Origin: Lentibacillus persicus
GTDB lineage: Bacteria > Bacillota > Bacilli > Bacillales > Amphibacillaceae
Direction of reading: 5' to 3'
DNA length: 64,000 bases
Assembly (NCBI RefSeq): GCF_900112705.1
Contig: NZ_FOMR01000002.1
Coordinates: forward strand, 355,360 to 419,359
Shown here: positions 1 through 10,056 of the stretch, in pieces
How the letters are laid out: each line of letters opens with the position of its first letter
Numbering within the stretch: position 1 is the stretch's first letter
Notes under the pieces: generated by a model
Told to the model about the DNA's origin: nothing
Seen by the model: only the letters and a program-made list of their open reading frames with translations
Database searches by the model: none
Program-made: the position numbers and the translations under genes

Positions 1-16
1 CATATTGTCACCTCTT
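1..16 (-). promoter_or_regulatory. Start codon and RBS of a gene running off the left edge (probably pfkA)
   Basis: Reading the minus strand, AAGAGGTGA (16-8) is followed after four bases by ATG (3-1). This is a good Shine-Dalgarno and start for a gene lying outside the window. In B. subtilis accDA is followed by pfkA and pyk, so phosphofructokinase is the likely identity, by synteny only. The stretch 17-145 between it and the accA terminator holds no other gene I can see. Confidence 0.55.
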
Positions 17-145
17 GTCTGTTGCTTATGCCCGGCATAACTGTACCTATCCGTTTATCACAAAAAGAGCATGCCGAGTTTATAGTCACTACTTCCACGA
101 TAATTGTAAATAAAACAAATATCAATTATTTATACTGGAAGTTTA

Positions 146-171
146 AAAGAGGCTGACCATGTCAACCTCTC
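146..171 (-). terminator. Rho-independent terminator of accDA
   Basis: On the minus strand AGAGGTTGAC and GTCAGCCTCT form a stem around a short ATG loop, followed by TTTTAA. It sits directly after the accA stop codon. Confidence 0.75.
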
Positions 172-173
172 TT

Positions 174-1130
174 CTAAATCTCTTTATAGTCACCCATTTT
201 ATTATACTTTTCCCATCTTTTTTCAAGCAATTCGCCGGCATCGACATCTTTCAGTTCCTTGAGTGACTGTTCCAGCACAATATCGATATTCTCCGCTTGC
301 GATTTCACATCACGATGTGCTCCACCCCTGGGTTCCGGGATTATTTGATCAATAATCTCCAGCTGCTTCAAATCATACGACGTAATCATCATATTTTCAG
401 CGGCTTGCTGAGCCAGACCGGAATCTTTCCATAATAATGCGGCAGCACCTTCAGGCGAAATAACTGAATAGGTGGAGTTCTCAAGCATATGAATCCGATC
501 CCCCACGCCTAAACCAAGGGCGCCCCCGCTTCCGCCTTCACCAATCACGATACAGATGATTGGGGTTTTAAGACCAGCCATCTCCATGAGGTTGCGGGCA
601 ATCGCTTCACTCTGCCCCCGTTCCTCCGCAGCTTTTCCGGGGTAAGCACCTTTAGTATCGATAAAACAAACCACAGGCCGGTTAAATTTTTCAGCCTGAT
701 ACATATGTCTTAGCGCCTTTCGGTAACCTTCAGGATGAGGCATGCCGAAGTTGCGTCGGATATTTTCTTTCGTATCTTTCCCCCGCTGGTGCCCGATAAC
801 AGTAACAGGGGTACCCTTATAATAAGCAACACCTGAAACAATCGCTTCGTCATCTCCATATAATCGGTCCCCGTGAAACTCAATAAAGCTGGTAAATAAT
901 TTTTCAATATAATCCAATGTTGTCGGACGTTCCTGGTGACGCGCCATTTGGACACGCTGCCAAGGCTGCAGGTTGCCATATATATCATTTTCCAGTACTT
1001 CCAGCCGATTTTCAAGGGTGCTGATTTCTTCGGTTAAGTCGATATCACTATCACTGGTAAATGACTTTAATTCCGCAATTTTTTCTTTTAAATCAACGAT
1101 CGGTTTTTCAAAATCAAGTACGTGTTTCAT
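174..1130 (-). CDS. accA: Acetyl-CoA carboxylase carboxyltransferase subunit alpha
   Basis: This is the alpha half of the carboxyltransferase that moves the carboxyl group from biotin to acetyl-CoA, making malonyl-CoA for fatty-acid synthesis in the cytosol. The 318-aa protein has the family's usual length. It carries a helical N-terminal part (about 1-55) and then the crotonase-like fold with the glycine-rich motif [12 protein letters not shown] near residues 197-208 and DTKGAYPG near 158-165. The ATG overlaps the stop codon of accD by 4 nt (ATGA), the normal translationally coupled accDA arrangement, so both subunits should be made together. A terminator follows directly. Nothing unusual. 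Confidence 0.97.
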   Translation of the reverse strand: MKHVLDFEKPIVDLKEKIAELKSFTSDSDIDLTEEISTLENRLEVLENDIYGNLQPWQRVQMARHQERPTTLDYIEKLFTSFIEFHGDRLYGDDEAIVSGVAYYKGTPVTVIGHQRGKDTKENIRRNFGMPHPEGYRKALRHMYQAEKFNRPVVCFIDTKGAYPGKAAEERGQSEAIARNLMEMAGLKTPIICIVIGEGGSGGALGLGVGDRIHMLENSTYSVISPEGAAALLWKDSGLAQQAAENMMITSYDLKQLEIIDQIIPEPRGGAHRDVKSQAENIDIVLEQSLKELKDVDAGELLEKRWEKYNKMGDYKEI

Positions 1131-1987
1131 AAATCCTCTCCGCCTTTCTGATGCATGGAAAGCAGCGTTGAAAGCATGGATTGCATCTCATGGCGGTGAA
1201 TCACTTTATCAAGCTGGCCATGCTTTAATAAAAATTCAGCGGTTTGAAAATCATCAGGCAACGCTTCATTAATTGTTTGTTCGATAATCCGGCGGCCTGC
1301 GAAACCAATAAGAGCTCCCGGTTCAGCAAAGTTGTAGTCACCGATTGATGCAAAACTTGCCGACACACCCCCAGTAGTCGGGTGTGTCATCACAGAAATC
1401 ATTAACCCTCCGGCCTCAGAAAAACGTTTTATAGCAACAGATGTCTTGGCCATTTGCATCAAGCTTAAAACGCCTTCCTGCATTCTCGCACCGCCCGATG
1501 CAGTAAATATAATGAAAGGAAGTGACTGCTCGTTAGCGCGTTCAATTGCACGGGCAATCTTCTCCCCCACTACCGATCCCATACTGCCCATACGGAAGCT
1601 TGAATCCATGACACTGAATGCGGTCATTTGACCACCAATCTGACCTTTTCCAGTAACAACACCTTCATTCAGCCCCGTCTTTTGCCGGTCCTTTTCTACC
1701 TTTTCCTCATAATCGGGAAATTGCAGCGGGTTTGTGCTTGTAAGTTGCTTGTCCCATTCCTCGAACGTTCCTTGGTCAAAGAGAGAATGGATTCTTTCCC
1801 AGGCTGTTAATGGATGATGGCAATCACAATTTGGGCAAACATTGAAATTCTTGTTCATCTCTTTCCGGTAATAGATTTTATGACAGTTTGTACACTTCTT
1901 CATTAACCCTTCCGGAATATCGAGTTTACTTTGTTCACTTGGGATGGCAGCATATTTTCTTTTCCTGCCAAAAAAATCCTTGAGCAA
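1127..1987 (-). CDS. accD: Acetyl-CoA carboxylase carboxyltransferase subunit beta
   Basis: This is the beta half of the carboxyltransferase and partner of accA, which overlaps it by 4 nt. The 286-aa protein starts with a zinc ribbon formed by two CxxC pairs (C32/C35 and C51/C54), followed by the crotonase-like domain with [12 protein letters not shown] near the middle. The start codon is TTG, nine bases after a strong AAAGGAGGAGG, so the weak codon is offset by a good ribosome site. About 120 nt separate it from the upstream regulator, leaving room for its own promoter. Confidence 0.97.
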   Translation of the reverse strand: MLKDFFGRKRKYAAIPSEQSKLDIPEGLMKKCTNCHKIYYRKEMNKNFNVCPNCDCHHPLTAWERIHSLFDQGTFEEWDKQLTSTNPLQFPDYEEKVEKDRQKTGLNEGVVTGKGQIGGQMTAFSVMDSSFRMGSMGSVVGEKIARAIERANEQSLPFIIFTASGGARMQEGVLSLMQMAKTSVAIKRFSEAGGLMISVMTHPTTGGVSASFASIGDYNFAEPGALIGFAGRRIIEQTINEALPDDFQTAEFLLKHGQLDKVIHRHEMQSMLSTLLSMHQKGGEDL

Positions 1988-2110
1988 GGGTATTCCTCCT
2001 CCTTTATAACACGGGCGAGCTAATCACTATTTCTACAGCCGTACGAAAAACGGCCGGCAATCCATAACGAATCGGACATTAATGGCAGTCGCCCCCAACC
2101 GATGAGGGTC

Positions 2111-2731
2111 TTACTGCCAGTCAGATGCGGGATAAAATAGATCTTCAATTTTTTTAAAGTTTTTATTTTGGTATAGTTGGAGAAGTTGCTCATAGAACGA
2201 TTCGTCATATGAGAGACTGGAAATGGTATACGAAAATTCATCCATCAGCTGCCACACTTTGGCAAGCAGCAAATTCTCCGTCTTATAAAATAAGTATTGA
2301 AAAAAAGCAACGTGCTTCTCCTCACTGCTTAACACATTATCTTGAACGATAGCCTTCAAGCTTTCGATATCTTCCTCATCAATATGGGTATACGCTATGC
2401 GGGCGGCTTCTTTTTCGATGATTTTTTTGGCAAACAACAGATCCTGCCGTGTATTCGCCCCTTGAAGAATAAACGATGACAGGACTTCGACAGAGTGATA
2501 TGGGCGATATTGACTTAGAAATGTTCCTTCACCGTGTCTTGTTTCAATTAAACCCAATAATTCCATCGCCCGCAATGCTTCTCGAATCGACGAGCGTCCC
2601 GCCTCCAGAGTCTCAGCCAGCTCACGCTCAGAAGGAAGCTTATCCCCCGGCTTTAAGTCATGGGCATCGATATATTTGCGAAGTTCCTGTAAAATACCCT
2701 GATATACTTTTCGTTTTGGCGAAATGGACAC
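2111..2731 (-). CDS. FadR/GntR-family transcriptional regulator
   Basis: The protein begins with a GntR winged helix; the stretch KLPSERELAETLEAGRSSI is the helix-turn-helix region. A helical FadR-like (FCD-type) C-terminal domain, expected to bind an effector, follows. I prefer the GTG start at 2731 because AAGGAG lies 11 bases upstream, giving 206 aa; an in-frame extension to 2764 exists without a ribosome site. It sits between accDA and the malic enzyme, as a FadR-type gene does in many Bacillaceae, so control of malate or fatty-acid carbon flow is plausible. The ligand cannot be told from sequence. The C-terminus looks short for the family. Confidence 0.85.
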   Translation of the reverse strand: MSISPKRKVYQGILQELRKYIDAHDLKPGDKLPSERELAETLEAGRSSIREALRAMELLGLIETRHGEGTFLSQYRPYHSVEVLSSFILQGANTRQDLLFAKKIIEKEAARIAYTHIDEEDIESLKAIVQDNVLSSEEKHVAFFQYLFYKTENLLLAKVWQLMDEFSYTISSLSYDESFYEQLLQLYQNKNFKKIEDLFYPASDWQ

Positions 2732-2845
2732 AGCCGGCGTCACTCCTTTTTCGGTTCTCAGCAATTAATAAGCATCACTGGGAGAGGATGCTTATTTTCC
2801 GCCAACCCGGCATTCATCTTCTATTAACCTGCCGGAGGACCTGAT

Positions 2846-4084
2846 TTATTCTTCATCGATTTTTGTCATAGCTCGTGTCTTCTCGGCTATTTCCTCAGGA
2901 TCGACATTAATTCGTGCCACACCGGACTCCATTGCTGCTTTTGCGACGCTCGAAGCTACAAGCGGTGCTACCCTTGGATCGAACGGTGCCGGGATAACAT
3001 AGTCTTCGGACAATTCTTCTTCGGTGATAAGTGAGGCTATTGCCTCAGCCGCAGCGATTTTCATTCTTTCATTTATGCGTGTCGCTCTGACATCCAGAGC
3101 ACCACGAAAGATTCCCGGAAAGGCAAGGACGTTATTGACCTGATTTGGAAAATCAGAGCGGCCGGTACCGATTACTTTAGCGCCTGCTTCTTTTGCCTCA
3201 CCAGGCAAAATTTCCGGATCAGGATTTGCCATAGCGAAGATTATCGGGTCGTCGTGCATTTTTTCCACCATTTCTTTTGACAGCAAACCACCAACTGACA
3301 CACCGATAAACACGTCAGCATCTTCCAATATGTCTTCGAGGGAACCTTCTTGTTTGTCTTTATTAGTCATTTTGGCAACTTCTTCTTTTACATCATTCAT
3401 GCCATACTGTCTGCCCTCATAAATAGCGCCTTTGGAATCACACATAATCATATCGCGAACACCTAAATTATGCAGCAATTTAATAATTGCAATGCCGGCA
3501 GCGCCAGCACCATTGGCTACTACTTTAATATCTGAAAAGGACTTTCCGGAGAGTTTCAAAGCATTCATAAGTCCCGCGACCGTTACAATTGCTGTGCCAT
3601 GCTGATCATCGTGGAATATTGGAATGTTTGTTTCTTTTTTCAGTCTTTCCTCTATAATGAAACAGTTTGGTGCTGCAATATCCTCAAGGTTGACACCGCC
3701 GAAAGTGGGTTCCATCAGCTTTACAGTTTCCACAATTTTATCGATTTCATGTGAGTCCAGACAAATCGGAAATGAGTCCACTCCAGCAAAACTCTTGAAA
3801 AGTACAGACTTTCCTTCCATCACTGGCAAAGATGCTTCAGCTCCAATGTTTCCAAGACCAAGAACAGCTGAACCATCACTTACAACAGCAACCATATTGC
3901 CCTTCATCGTATAATCATATACAGCATCTTTCCGATCATAGATCTCCTTACACGGTTCTGCAACACCCGGGGAATATGCTAAACTTAAATCTCTTGCATT
4001 CCGGACAGGTACTTTTGCTTCAGTTGATAGCTTTCCTTGATTCACTTTATGAATGTGTAATGCTTCGTCTCTAAGGTTAGGCAC
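2846..4084 (-). CDS. ytsJ: Malic enzyme (YtsJ type)
   Basis: Catalyses oxidative decarboxylation of malate to pyruvate with reduction of NAD(P). The N-terminal catalytic domain contains DLSLAYSPGVAEPC and FHDDQHGTAIV. A Rossmann domain follows with NGAGAAGIAI, the dinucleotide-binding loop. At about 412 aa it matches the short bacterial form without a phosphotransacetylase domain, like B. subtilis YtsJ, which prefers NADP. I chose the GTG at 4084 because AAGGAG lies eight bases upstream; the longer in-frame start at 4093 overlaps that ribosome site. It lies downstream of dnaE but is separated from it by a terminator. Confidence 0.93.
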   Translation of the reverse strand: MPNLRDEALHIHKVNQGKLSTEAKVPVRNARDLSLAYSPGVAEPCKEIYDRKDAVYDYTMKGNMVAVVSDGSAVLGLGNIGAEASLPVMEGKSVLFKSFAGVDSFPICLDSHEIDKIVETVKLMEPTFGGVNLEDIAAPNCFIIEERLKKETNIPIFHDDQHGTAIVTVAGLMNALKLSGKSFSDIKVVANGAGAAGIAIIKLLHNLGVRDMIMCDSKGAIYEGRQYGMNDVKEEVAKMTNKDKQEGSLEDILEDADVFIGVSVGGLLSKEMVEKMHDDPIIFAMANPDPEILPGEAKEAGAKVIGTGRSDFPNQVNNVLAFPGIFRGALDVRATRINERMKIAAAEAIASLITEEELSEDYVIPAPFDPRVAPLVASSVAKAAMESGVARINVDPEEIAEKTRAMTKIDEE

Positions 4085-4165
4085 ACAGTTCACTCCTTAT
4101 AAGGTTTCTGAAAAGTTATGCTCCAATCTTGCTGACATAGTAAATTTTAGTGCAGATAAGGCAAA

Positions 4166-4201
4166 AACCCCGCCTCCAGAAAGATAAGTTTGGCAGGGTG
4201 G
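4166..4201 (-). terminator. Likely terminator downstream of dnaE
   Basis: On the minus strand CACCCTGCC pairs imperfectly with GGCGGGG and is followed by TTTTT. It lies between the dnaE stop and the malic enzyme start. A second small inverted repeat (GTCTGA/TCAGAC, 4261-4284) lies just after the dnaE stop. Confidence 0.6.
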
Positions 4202-4285
4202 TCTGACCACTTAGTGATTTCATTATAACAGATGGCTTTTATGTGTAAAGAAGAAAGATAGTCTGACATAGATTATCAGACCATC

Positions 4286-7200
4286 TTACGTTGCTTTTAC
4301 CGTATCAAGGACAACATTACTGCTCCCAAAATAGCCTCTCAAAGCGTTCAACGCTCTCTCATCGGGCGCCACCAAATAAGCGTATGATAATTTGTATGTT
4401 TTCTTTTCAGCTTGGTTATAAACGATGATTGGTGTATTGCCGGGACTTTCCCTCGCTGTTTTTTTAATAGCAGTAAACGCATCCTCACTATTTTCATCTG
4501 TTATTCTGATAAACAAGCGCTTGTGCTGATCAACTTCCCAATTCGCTTCGTCAAATGTTCTCATCTTATTCAAAATCCATTGTATTTTGTTATTTCGGTT
4601 TTCAACTTTTCCGCTGAATTCGACAAGCGTCTCTTCGGCCAGCCATCGATGAACCTCTCTGTATAAGTCAGGAAAAACGACAGCTTCCATATCATCTGTT
4701 TCATCTCCGATTGTTAAAAAAGCCATTGGGTCCCCGCGCTTAGTCCGTATCGTTTTGATGTTTTGGACGATTGCTGCACTCTTCACGTCTCTTCTTCCCA
4801 CCATTTTTGGTGCATCGGCCATGGTTATATAGCCGGCTGATTTAAGAAGTCCCCGGTATTTGGCGAAAGGATGACTTGATATATATATGCCAAGAAGTGC
4901 TTTCTCATCACTCAATTTCTTCATAAGACTGAAATCTTCTATGGCAACATAATTTTCTTCCAATTCCAGTTTATCCTGAAACAAACTTGATTGATTATTA
5001 AATTCCTTAAATAACTCACCTTGTTCCAAAGCCTGATCGATTGATGCCAAGAGGCTTGCCCGATTATCATATAATTCATCGAAAGTTCCTGCCATAATCA
5101 GCGTTTCCAATGTCCTGCGATTAATAACGTTAAGTGATACACGCAGACAAAAGTCGAATAAACTTTTAAAAACCCCGTTTTTTCTCTCCTCGATTATTTC
5201 GTTTATAACCTGATTGCCGATCCCCTTGATTGACATAAAGCCGATTCTGATTTGCCGATTCTCAACCGAGTACTTCCCAAAGCTTTTATTGATGGATGGC
5301 GGCGCTAAAGTTAAACCATGCCCGCCTAATTCTTTCATATACGCGCTTATCTTATCGTGCTGTCCTCCGGCTGAACTCATTAGTTCGGCAAAGAAACTCG
5401 CCGGGTAATGTGTCTTTAAATACGCAAGTTGGTATGATATTTGACTGTAAGCTACCGCATGACTTCGATTGAAACCATAATTTGAAAATTTAACGATCCA
5501 TTGGAAAATCTCTTCTGCTACAGCTTGGGTGTACCCGTTCCGTATGCACCCTTCAATAAAAGCACTTTTTTGCTCTGCCATGATTTCTTGTTGCTTTTTG
5601 CTGACGGCACGCCTTAAAATATCTGCCTGACCCAGGGTGAAGCCGGCAATTTTATGTGCTATTTGCATAATCTGCTCCTGGTAAATCAGCACGCCGTAAG
5701 TATTACTTAAAATTGGCTCCAGATCGGGGTGCGGATATTTAACTGGCTCTTTACCATGTTTACGGTTAATATAGACTGGTATATTCTCCATAGGACCGGG
5801 ACGATAGAGCGCATTGACCGCCACGATATCCTCAAATGTTGTCGGTTTTAGTTTCATCAGCACTTGTTTCATGCCCTGTGATTCAAGCTGGAAGATTCCG
5901 TTTGTCTTCCCCTGTTGCAATAAGTGATACGTCGGTACATCTTCCGACGGAATAGCCGGTAGTGTAATCGTATCTTTGGTCGAAAAGCGGATGGTTTTTA
6001 ATATACGTTCAAGCAAAGTCAGATTTCTGAGACCCAAAAAATCCATTTTTAATAAGCCGATTGCTTCAAGGTCATTCATGGCATATTGCGTCAGATATGT
6101 ATCATGACTCCCTGCAGTCAATGGGACGTGCTCTCCCAATGGATCCTCACTGATAACAACACCGGCAGCGTGTGTCGATATATGACGCGGAATTCCTTCA
6201 AGTTTGGATGCTATTGTGAATAAAGCTTTTAACTTTTCCGATTGTCGTATGTACGTTTGCAGATCTTCAGATTCACGCACATATGCAGTTATGGAATGTT
6301 TTGCCTGTACCGGGATTTCCTTTAAAATATAATAACTGTCGCCTTCATCAACATCCAATGTTTTAATCAGTTCCCGAAGTAATGAACGGGCAGCAAACGT
6401 ACCAAATGTAACAATTTGAGCCACATGCTGCGTACCGTATTTATTGCGGACATAATCAATGACCTCATCTCTCCTGCGATCTGAAAAGTCGACATCTATA
6501 TCAGGCATTGAAACGCGTTCCGGGTTCAAAAACCGCTCAAACAGTAATCCATATTTAATCGGGTCAACTTCAGTAATACCGAGCACATAGGCTACCAGCG
6601 ACCCCGCAGCAGAACCACGGCCGGGCCCCACCAGGATACGTTGCTCCTTGGCATACTTAATAAAGTCCCATACGATTAAAAAATAATCACTGAATTGCAT
6701 TGACTGGATGATGTTCAACTCATAGACAAGCCGCTCTTCAACCTCTTCAGTAACCGTCTCATATTTATCGTGTAAATTAGTGCGGCACAGTTTTTCAAGA
6801 TACTTATTCGCATCCATCTCTTCTGGAACTGGATACGATGGCAGCATTCGCTTGTTAAAGTCCAACGTGACATTACATTTTTCTGAAATGATAGTTGTTT
6901 CAGATATAATCTCAGGCCAATCTATGCCCAAATGTTGCCGGACCTCTGTCTCCGAACGTAAATGCCGTTGTTTAGACGAGGAATGCACGATGCGCAGCGG
7001 CCATTTTCGATCTTGCTTCATCGCACGTAAACAATCAAAAGCAATGGCATCTTTTTCGTTTAAATATCGGACATCGTTCAATAATACGGCTTTCGTCTGA
7101 TATGTTTCGCTGAATGCTTTTATTGCCTGGTTCACATGCCGTTCTTCCTCCAGCCCATGATCTTGCACACCGAGGTAAAAATTTTCCCGGTCAAACATAT

Positions 7201-7648
7201 CCCACGCGTAATCTAAATATTCTTTAACCTGTGCATAAGACGCCTCCTGTAATTGAGCTCCAATACTGGACTCAACTGTGACAACAATACAAATCAGGTC
7301 CCCGCTAAAACGCTTCAAATCAGAGTGTTCAACACGTTCATTGCCGGATAATTGAATGTCTGTGCTCAGCTTCATCAGATTTTTATAGCCTGCATTATTT
7401 TTGGCCAGAAGAATGCATGTATCTACTGCCTCATTTGCCGCAATCTCGACACGCATTCCAATGATAGGCTTAATACCTTTTTCAAGACATGCCTTATAAA
7501 ATGGGATAGCACCATACAAAACATGTTCGTCTGTTAAGGCCAGCGCATTAAGTTGCAGTTCATGCGCTTTTTCGGTGAGTTTTTCCACGGTAATGGTACT
7601 GTTCATGAAGCTGTAACCGCTTCGGATTTGCAAATGCGTAAACGACAT
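4286..7648 (-). CDS. dnaE: DNA polymerase III alpha subunit DnaE
   Basis: Low-GC Gram-positive bacteria carry two replicative polymerases, PolC and DnaE; this is the DnaE type, which extends RNA primers before handing over to PolC. The 1120-aa protein begins with a PHP domain (SFTHLQIRSGYSFMNST at the N-terminus). The C-family polymerase palm follows with PDIDVDFSDRRRDEV near residue 382 holding catalytic aspartates, then GPGRGSAAGSLVAY, a helix-hairpin-helix segment and a C-terminal OB fold. No 3'-5' exonuclease insertion of PolC type is seen. ATG start with a GGGAGAAG ribosome site. Divergent from ytrH, as in B. subtilis. Confidence 0.97.
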   Translation of the reverse strand: MSFTHLQIRSGYSFMNSTITVEKLTEKAHELQLNALALTDEHVLYGAIPFYKACLEKGIKPIIGMRVEIAANEAVDTCILLAKNNAGYKNLMKLSTDIQLSGNERVEHSDLKRFSGDLICIVVTVESSIGAQLQEASYAQVKEYLDYAWDMFDRENFYLGVQDHGLEEERHVNQAIKAFSETYQTKAVLLNDVRYLNEKDAIAFDCLRAMKQDRKWPLRIVHSSSKQRHLRSETEVRQHLGIDWPEIISETTIISEKCNVTLDFNKRMLPSYPVPEEMDANKYLEKLCRTNLHDKYETVTEEVEERLVYELNIIQSMQFSDYFLIVWDFIKYAKEQRILVGPGRGSAAGSLVAYVLGITEVDPIKYGLLFERFLNPERVSMPDIDVDFSDRRRDEVIDYVRNKYGTQHVAQIVTFGTFAARSLLRELIKTLDVDEGDSYYILKEIPVQAKHSITAYVRESEDLQTYIRQSEKLKALFTIASKLEGIPRHISTHAAGVVISEDPLGEHVPLTAGSHDTYLTQYAMNDLEAIGLLKMDFLGLRNLTLLERILKTIRFSTKDTITLPAIPSEDVPTYHLLQQGKTNGIFQLESQGMKQVLMKLKPTTFEDIVAVNALYRPGPMENIPVYINRKHGKEPVKYPHPDLEPILSNTYGVLIYQEQIMQIAHKIAGFTLGQADILRRAVSKKQQEIMAEQKSAFIEGCIRNGYTQAVAEEIFQWIVKFSNYGFNRSHAVAYSQISYQLAYLKTHYPASFFAELMSSAGGQHDKISAYMKELGGHGLTLAPPSINKSFGKYSVENRQIRIGFMSIKGIGNQVINEIIEERKNGVFKSLFDFCLRVSLNVINRRTLETLIMAGTFDELYDNRASLLASIDQALEQGELFKEFNNQSSLFQDKLELEENYVAIEDFSLMKKLSDEKALLGIYISSHPFAKYRGLLKSAGYITMADAPKMVGRRDVKSAAIVQNIKTIRTKRGDPMAFLTIGDETDDMEAVVFPDLYREVHRWLAEETLVEFSGKVENRNNKIQWILNKMRTFDEANWEVDQHKRLFIRITDENSEDAFTAIKKTARESPGNTPIIVYNQAEKKTYKLSYAYLVAPDERALNALRGYFGSSNVVLDTVKAT

Positions 7649-7793
7649 GCTATCCCACTTCTCCCTTTTTATGGTTATACTCTTATTATAGCTAATCCAG
7701 TTTAAAACTGCATTCTATACATTTTTGCCAGTTCCGGTATATCTTGTCCGACTCATTCATAAAATGAACCAGTATACAGACAAGGAGTCTATA

Positions 7794-8129
7794 ATGATGG
7801 AAGAACGGTTTATCGCTCAACTCATTCACTGTTTTTTTATCGCTTTTGGTGTCATTATCGGTGGATCAATTATTGGCAGCATCGGCGGGTTTGTCACCGG
7901 GGATGCCCCTTTCGCTCAAATGAGCAGAATTGCTGACAGGTTACGAATTTGGGCAATCGTAGCCGCAATCGGGGGGACCTTCGATGCGATCGCTAATTTT
8001 GAAAAAGGCGTATTGGACGGCTCCACATTTGATTTGTTTAAACAGATTATGCTTATTTTAACAGCTATGGGCGGGGTGAAAACCGGTATTATTATTATTA
8101 GCTGGCTGATTCAGGAGGATGTCGGATAA
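7794..8129 (+). CDS. ytrH: Sporulation membrane protein YtrH
   Basis: YtrH is a small membrane protein made in the mother cell under sigma-E in B. subtilis and needed for efficient sporulation. The 111-aa protein from the ATG at 7794 (AAGGAG at 7782-7787) matches the family length. Three hydrophobic segments are visible, the first rich in glycine (GVIIGGSIIGSIGGFVTG). A longer frame reaching 7725 lacks a ribosome site. The stop overlaps the start of ytrI (TAATG), so the two are translationally coupled. Confidence 0.88.
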   Translation: MMEERFIAQLIHCFFIAFGVIIGGSIIGSIGGFVTGDAPFAQMSRIADRLRIWAIVAAIGGTFDAIANFEKGVLDGSTFDLFKQIMLILTAMGGVKTGIIIISWLIQEDVG

Positions 8130-8629
8130 TGCATATCCCCCCATACTATAAAAAGTCATCTTTTCAGCGCTTTCTTGTCGGTGCGTTTACCGGAGCAGTC
8201 GTTGCATATTTTATATTTGTTTATATGCACGGAAATATGTATGGAGAACTACTGCAGGAGAACCGCGATCTTAAATCTGAAGTACGTGAATTAAAACAGC
8301 AAAACGATGCATTGCTGGAAGATAATCAAAATCTTGATGAAAAGGCAAAGGAACCGGTAAAAGTGGAAACGATCGATATAACAATTGTTAATGAAGAAGA
8401 TTTGCCGGATAAACTGATTATACACGACCTCGAAGAACTAATGAAGGAGGAAATTAATCATATTATCGGCAAAGATCTATCCATTATTGCAGAGAGTGAT
8501 GGTCTGTTAGAAGCCACAATCGAAAACAAAGTTTTTTCGATTGATGATTTTGAATTCCAATTCACGATTGAAAAGCTATACCTGACTCCCACCGTAAAAA
8601 TATCAGTGGAAGCCAACATAGCCGAGTAA
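8129..8629 (+). CDS. ytrI: Sporulation membrane protein YtrI
   Basis: Partner of ytrH in a two-gene sporulation operon. The 166-aa protein has one transmembrane helix near residues 14-32 (VGAFTGAVVAYFIFVYMHG), a coiled coil (about 38-75, rich in E, K, Q, N and L) and a C-terminal globular domain that would lie outside the mother-cell membrane. Its start overlaps the ytrH stop by one base. Family membership rests on this layout and on synteny beside dnaE. Confidence 0.87.
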   Translation: MHIPPYYKKSSFQRFLVGAFTGAVVAYFIFVYMHGNMYGELLQENRDLKSEVRELKQQNDALLEDNQNLDEKAKEPVKVETIDITIVNEEDLPDKLIIHDLEELMKEEINHIIGKDLSIIAESDGLLEATIENKVFSIDDFEFQFTIEKLYLTPTVKISVEANIAE

Positions 8630-8716
8630 TGCGACACATTAATGAAGAAATTTTCGAGAAATGTGAACGTTTCATGAAACCTCGCTGTATAATAATACGA
8701 TTCAGCGAATATTGGG

Positions 8717-8746
8717 TATAATATAAATAGAGGAAAACTTCCTCTA
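8717..8746 (+). promoter_or_regulatory. -10 box and hairpin in front of the 65-aa gene
   Basis: TATAAT (8717-8722) is followed six bases later by a perfect inverted repeat TAGAGGAA-AAC-TTCCTCTA (8728-8746), so the hairpin would start at or close to the 5' end of the mRNA. It could protect the transcript or act as an operator. There is no T-run after it. The -35 region is weak. Confidence 0.4.
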
Positions 8747-8775
8747 TTCCAAAACTAAAAGGAGGCTGGATTGTT

Positions 8776-8973
8776 ATGTTAGTTATTAACAAGCGACGGT
8801 TGCGTGACGCCAAGATCGAACGACTGAAAGAAGGCAAGAATGCTTATACCGAATCGGCTGAATTAACCCGTCTTGTACAGCAGCAGATTCAACGCGAAAA
8901 CCTTAATGTTGTCTGCGATCAGACAAATACCGGTTGCTGGTTTATCCCGCTTCCTGCACAGAAAAGCTCCTAG
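8776..8973 (+). CDS. Small conserved-looking protein, unknown function
   Basis: A 65-aa ORF with a very good ribosome site (AAAGGAGG ending about eight bases before the ATG). The protein is hydrophilic and basic at its N-terminus (MLVINKRRLRDAKIERLKEG), with no membrane helix. Its C-terminus holds two cysteines in VCDQTNTGCWFIPL, a C-x6-C spacing that might form a disulfide or bind metal. I do not recognise the family. It stands alone between ytrI and the convergent nrnA and has its own -10 box and a 5' hairpin. The strong translation signals make it a likely real gene. Confidence 0.65.
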   Translation: MLVINKRRLRDAKIERLKEGKNAYTESAELTRLVQQQIQRENLNVVCDQTNTGCWFIPLPAQKSS

Positions 8974-9044
8974 AACATGTAATGCGGATTAACCCGCATG
9001 TGACAGAGCTGTCTCCGTATTAGGAAATGGCTCTTTCTTGGTCA

Positions 9045-9992
9045 TTATGTGTTGTATTCCGCACACACTTCTTCTAAATCTTTTATAAGATTTGCAGTTT
9101 CGTCCCACGTGTAAACTGTCGCACCGGAAGCCATCGGGTGTCCCCCGCCATTATATTTAGCAGCTATTTCATTAATAGATGGGCCTTTGGAACGTAAACG
9201 GACTCTGATCAGTTCGTCTTCCTCAATAAACAACGCCCAGGCTTTTATGCCTTCAATATCACCGAGTACACCAACGAGCTGACCGGTTTCCGTTGAGCTG
9301 ACACCATATTCGTCCAGAAGTTCCTTTGAAAGTTTGACCGAGCTTAAACCCGATTCGGCGAGTTGGTAATGCTGCAAAATATAACCGCGCAGCCGGGCGA
9401 TGTTTTCTTTTATTCGATAAAGACCATCATAAAGGGCCGGGCGGTCAAAGTTATAAGTCACAAGTTCTGAAGCATATTGAAATGTTTTTTTTGTCGTATT
9501 CGGAAATAAAAATCTTCCCGTATCGCCGACAATGCCTGCATATATAAGACGCGCTGCTTCGTCCGATAAAGTGAGTCCATCGTTTTTTCCTGCAAGATAC
9601 AGGTTATAAATCATCTCACAAGTTGAACTGGCAGATGTATCCACCCATAATGCATCACCGAATGCGTCCACATTTGGGTGGTGATCAATTTTAATAAGCT
9701 GATTCCCTAAATCAAAGCGCTGATCACTTATGCGGGCAGCATTAGCTGTATCACAAACAATTACCAGCGCATTTTTATATGTATCATCCCTTATCTCATC
9801 CATTTGAGCCAGAAATTCCAAAGAGGGCTCACTTTCACCTACGATATAAACATTTTTTTCAGGGAAAGACTTTCGTATCATTTCTTTCAGTCCTGCCTGG
9901 GAACCGTATGCATCCGGATCAGGCCGCACGTGTCTGTGGATAATAATCGTATCATATGCCTTTATCGCTTGTATGATTGCTTGGGTACTCAT
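9045..9992 (-). CDS. nrnA: Bifunctional oligoribonuclease / pAp phosphatase NrnA (DHH family)
   Basis: NrnA degrades nanoRNA oligonucleotides and dephosphorylates 3'-phosphoadenosine 5'-phosphate, linking RNA turnover with sulfur assimilation. The 315-aa protein shows the DHH metal-binding motifs: HRHVRPDPDAYGSQ near the N-terminus, VCDTANAARI, IDHHPN and a GIVGDTGRF segment. The C-terminal DHHA1 domain ends with KYNGGGHPMASGATV. Start ATG with AAGGAG. It matches B. subtilis ytqI in length and place. Confidence 0.95.
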   Translation of the reverse strand: MSTQAIIQAIKAYDTIIIHRHVRPDPDAYGSQAGLKEMIRKSFPEKNVYIVGESEPSLEFLAQMDEIRDDTYKNALVIVCDTANAARISDQRFDLGNQLIKIDHHPNVDAFGDALWVDTSASSTCEMIYNLYLAGKNDGLTLSDEAARLIYAGIVGDTGRFLFPNTTKKTFQYASELVTYNFDRPALYDGLYRIKENIARLRGYILQHYQLAESGLSSVKLSKELLDEYGVSSTETGQLVGVLGDIEGIKAWALFIEEDELIRVRLRSKGPSINEIAAKYNGGGHPMASGATVYTWDETANLIKDLEEVCAEYNT

Positions 9993-10056
9993 TATATTCT
10001 CCTTCTATTATCATATTTAATTATTGATATCACTTTCGAAAGTATTTAAAACGAGG

